Assembly (NCBI GenBank): GCA_964487915.1 | Contig: CAZASN010000001.1 | Span: 186,001 to 250,000, forward strand | Source of the DNA: Proruminimicrobium sp964487915 | Lineage (GTDB): Bacteria; Elusimicrobiota; Endomicrobiia; Endomicrobiales; Endomicrobiaceae | DNA: 64,000 bases | Direction: 5' to 3' | Shown: one piece after another, positions 61,563-64,000 of the stretch | Layout: each line of letters begins with the position of its first letter | Numbering within the stretch: position 1 is the first letter of the stretch | Notes under the pieces: generated by a model | Told to the model about the DNA's origin: nothing | The model's input: the letters and a program-made list of their open reading frames with translations, nothing else | The model's database searches: none | Position numbers and translations under genes: made by a program

Positions 61563-63167
61563 ATGCAAAAATCTAATGAAATCAATTTCAGTTTTGTGTT
61601 TCTTTTGTTGTCGCTGGTAATAATTCTTTCAATAGTATCCCGTTTTTCTTTTCTGATATCGGTTCAGGTTGCGATATTTTTGATTTTTACCGCGTCGCTG
61701 CTGTTTTTAATTAATAATTATGCATATAAAAATATTAATTATATTTTGCCGGCTTTGCTTCTGGCGTGTGCAGCCTGTTTGTCTTACGTAAATGCCGATT
61801 ATCAGGTAAATGTAAGAGATAATATTTTAGTTTTGGTTTCGGCGCTGGCGGCAGGTTTTCACGTTACGTTTCTTTCAATAAACGTAAGAAAAAAATTATT
61901 TGCGGTTCCGGTTTTTGTAGGTTTATGGCTTTCAATGATAGTTCTTTCAAGATTTATATCGGTTCCGCATGATTTTTTTTCCGGAAATGTTTCTTTTTAC
62001 GAAGGTATTGCTTTAAATGTTAATGTTATAGCCGGTTTTTTGCTTCTTGTTTATCCTTTGCTTTTTTTGCTTATAAAAGACAGCGAAAAAACTATTTCAA
62101 AAGTATATATCGTTATGGCTGTAGTATTTTTGGCTGCAATATTTATTACAAAAGCAAGAATAGCAATAGCTTTGTCGCTGTTTATAACATTGATTTTTTT
62201 ATTTGAAGAAAGAAGAAAAATTTATGCAAAAATTCTTATATTGTTGATTTTGTTGGTTTTTATAGGGGTGACGGTATATATTTCGGCATTAAAAAATTAT
62301 AACGGAAACAGCATAGCTGAAAGAATAATCTGGTGGAAGACCGCATATTTAATTTTTAAAGAAAATATATTTTTCGGAAGCGGATTCGGCAATTTTTCAG
62401 TTTTATTCAGAACCTTCAGACCCGAATTTGTTCTTAATACGTTGTACGCGCATAATATTTTTATGCAAATTTTAGCCGATATTGGTATAATAGGCGTCGC
62501 ATCATTTTTATGGCTTTTAGTTTCGTTTTACAAAAAAGTCGTATATGAAATAAAATACGGCGGAGATAAATTATATTATAAAGTTATATTTATAAGCATA
62601 ACTTTTTTTTTGTTGCTCAATCTGATTGATTATGCTTTTTTTGTGCCTGCGAATATGCTGGTTTTTTTTGTTATTTTTTGCTCCGTTTTTTTTCCGGATA
62701 TAAAAAAGTTGCCGAAAGAGAGAATAAATACGTATTTTGTTACGTTGTTTTTTTTGGTTTTATTATTTTTTACGTTTAAACCGGTTATAGCTGACAGATA
62801 TTATAAAAAAGGCCTTGATTTTTATCTTTCAAAACAGTATAAGTTTGCAATTAAAAACTTTGATGAGGCTGTGAAATTTGATAAAAAAAATCCCGAATAT
62901 TATTATCAGCTTGCCAATGTTAATTTTGCCGTTTATGATTCCGACAGAGAAAACGGAAGACAGTATATTGAAAAAGCGATAGATTATACGAAACAGGCGG
63001 TAAATCTTTACAAAAGCAGCGCTCAGTTGAAGATGAGTCTGGCTTCAATGTATTGGATTGACGGAGATAAAGAAAATGCCGTTAAATACGTAAACGAAGC
63101 CAAAAAATATGATAAATTTAATTTTTATATAGAAGAACAGGCTGAAAAAATTAAAAATTCGCTGTAA
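61563..63167 (+). CDS. O-antigen ligase/polymerase-like (Wzy_C) membrane protein with TPRs
   Basis: 534 residues with about twelve helices; a Wzy_C-type block with GNSIAERIIWWKTA, GSGFGNF and YAHNIFMQILADIGIIG (the periplasmic His-containing loop typical of WaaL/PglL-type ligases), then about 120 residues of TPRs. It could transfer glycans to lipid A-core or to a protein such as a pilin; the pil genes in front make the second idea worth testing. Substrate unknown. Confidence 0.85.
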   Translation: MQKSNEINFSFVFLLLSLVIILSIVSRFSFLISVQVAIFLIFTASLLFLINNYAYKNINYILPALLLACAACLSYVNADYQVNVRDNILVLVSALAAGFHVTFLSINVRKKLFAVPVFVGLWLSMIVLSRFISVPHDFFSGNVSFYEGIALNVNVIAGFLLLVYPLLFLLIKDSEKTISKVYIVMAVVFLAAIFITKARIAIALSLFITLIFLFEERRKIYAKILILLILLVFIGVTVYISALKNYNGNSIAERIIWWKTAYLIFKENIFFGSGFGNFSVLFRTFRPEFVLNTLYAHNIFMQILADIGIIGVASFLWLLVSFYKKVVYEIKYGGDKLYYKVIFISITFFLLLNLIDYAFFVPANMLVFFVIFCSVFFPDIKKLPKERINTYFVTLFFLVLLFFTFKPVIADRYYKKGLDFYLSKQYKFAIKNFDEAVKFDKKNPEYYYQLANVNFAVYDSDRENGRQYIEKAIDYTKQAVNLYKSSAQLKMSLASMYWIDGDKENAVKYVNEAKKYDKFNFYIEEQAEKIKNSL

Positions 63168-63177
63168 GGACAAATTT

Positions 63178-64000
63178 ATTAGAAAACATATTTTAAAAAT
63201 TATTTTAGGAGCGGTTATAAGCATAATATTGGTGTATCTGAGCGTACGCAATGTTGATTTTAAACATTCTTTTGAGCTGATAAAAAACGCGAACCTTTAT
63301 TGGATAGCCGTTGCAATGGCATTTTTTGTATTTTCTTATATCGTCAGGACCGTAAGATGGTATTTTTTACTTTTGCCTTTAAAAAAAATAGGGGTTTTGA
63401 GAAGTTTTTATTTTTTGATTTTCGGTTTCTTTATGAATAATATTCTCCCGCTCAGGTTGGGAGAATTTGTGCGCGCAAAAGTTGCCGGCGAAAGATTTAA
63501 AATTTCAAGAAGCAGCGTATTTGCGACGGTTGTTATTGAAAGGCTGATGGATATAATAATTTTTATTATATGTTTTTTTCTGATTGCCGTTTTTGTGGAT
63601 ATTCCGCAATGGCTGAAAAATACTTTTTTATTATGCGCCGTTATTTTCGGTGGGTTCACGGTTGTTTTGTTTTTTATATCAAAAAGCAAAGATACGTTTT
63701 TAAGGCTTATATCAAAAATTAAACTTTCCGATAAAATAACAAATATGATAATGTCTTTGTTTTCAAAATTTGCTACCGGATTAAGTTTTTTTACTAACTG
63801 GAAGCTGGCTTTAAAAGTGTTTGTTTTTTCATTTTTTGTTTGGTTTGTTGAAGCATATTCATATATTTATTTTTTTAAAGCTTTCGGGGTTGAGATATCC
63901 ATTATGGAGGCTATTTTTGTAATAGTTGTAATCGGAGTCGGGGTAATTGTTCCTACGGCGCCCGGATTTATCGGAGCGATTGAATTTATGGGAGTGGTTG
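63178..64000 (+). CDS. UPF0104 (lysylphosphatidylglycerol synthase TM-like) membrane protein, partial, ATT start
   Basis: An open frame runs to the window's end. It matches UPF0104/flippase-like proteins: an N-terminal helix with KIILGAVISIILVYLSVRNVD, RTVRWYFLL, NNILPLRLGEFVRAK, VIERLMD and the late VPTAPGFIGAIEF motif. There is no ATG, GTG or TTG in frame near the expected start. An ATT at 63178 has AAGGA seven bases upstream and gives exactly the family's N-terminus, so I take it as the start; a CTG at 63142 is the other option. Expected role: lipid or lipid-linked substrate transfer in the inner membrane. Confidence 0.8.
   Translation, partial: MRKHILKIILGAVISIILVYLSVRNVDFKHSFELIKNANLYWIAVAMAFFVFSYIVRTVRWYFLLLPLKKIGVLRSFYFLIFGFFMNNILPLRLGEFVRAKVAGERFKISRSSVFATVVIERLMDIIIFIICFFLIAVFVDIPQWLKNTFLLCAVIFGGFTVVLFFISKSKDTFLRLISKIKLSDKITNMIMSLFSKFATGLSFFTNWKLALKVFVFSFFVWFVEAYSYIYFFKAFGVEISIMEAIFVIVVIGVGVIVPTAPGFIGAIEFMGVV

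Noticed and set aside
1..64000. CRISPR array, prophage, toxin-antitoxin pair or known defence system
   Set aside because: No regularly spaced short repeats, phage structural genes, small overlapping toxin/antitoxin frames or defence motifs were found anywhere in the window.

Overview
This is an AT-rich chromosomal window (64 kb, very little non-coding DNA) from a Gram-negative bacterium that probably lives anaerobically. Seen directly: outer-membrane proteins (two TolC-like proteins, a CusC-like channel, lipoproteins), heptose genes for LPS (gmhA, hldE C-terminal half), an adenosylcobalamin-type class II ribonucleotide reductase, a B12-dependent methionine synthase and a two-subunit [4Fe-4S] class I fumarase. 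The mixture, base composition and gene orders (pepP-efp-accB-accC, lepA-lepB) remind me of Elusimicrobiota, perhaps Endomicrobium-like organisms. That placement is inference and untested.

Region by region. 1-1714: tail of an unknown gene and a secreted ankyrin-repeat protein. 1715-2614: about 0.9 kb of AT-rich non-coding DNA ending in a near-perfect promoter and an SmtB/CadC-type operator. 2615-11830: a metal-resistance block, with a CadC-like sensor and Zn/Cd/Pb P-type ATPase on the plus strand, then a convergent minus-strand operon for a CusCBA-type Cu(I)/Ag(I) efflux pump with a periplasmic YHS protein. 11831-12474: non-coding DNA with three degenerate repeats and a long hairpin next to tRNA-Ser(TGA). 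12691-19620: plus-strand genes for malic enzyme, fumarase, pantothenate kinase, envelope proteins, a DGK1/SEC59-like kinase and a NodB deacetylase. 19653-23911: duplicated NrdR-controlled promoter, nrdR, nrdJ, dcd. 23915-31261: minus-strand metH, thiD2, hldE2, gmhA and then accC, accB, efp, pepP. 31291-35309: lepA, lepB, NfeD and SPFH protein. 35364-43751: minus-strand TPR/glycosyltransferase-like proteins, patatin, TolC-like protein and argDGH. 43888-45601: a HAD phosphatase overlapping a glycerol-1-phosphate dehydrogenase. 45604-58591: a long minus-strand run from aspS to comEC (aspS, PgpH-like HD protein, ybeY, two CNNM/CBS proteins, recO, glyQ, glyS, a TMTC-like protein, truncated comEC). 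58669-64000: plus-strand coaD, pilT, pseudopilin, pilD, an O-antigen-ligase-like protein and the start of a UPF0104 membrane protein.

The most surprising observations are: a biotin carboxyl carrier protein with Arg in place of the biotinylated Lys beside an intact biotin carboxylase; an exact 76-bp-period duplication of promoter plus NrdR box in front of nrdR-nrdJ; a structured repeat cluster beside tRNA-Ser; two genes (pepP, coaD) whose -10 box lies 6 nt before the ATG, implying leaderless mRNAs; a probable ATT start codon; and a bacterial G1P dehydrogenase coupled to a HAD phosphatase. I found no complete novel multi-gene defence or mobile system, no CRISPR array and no transposase.
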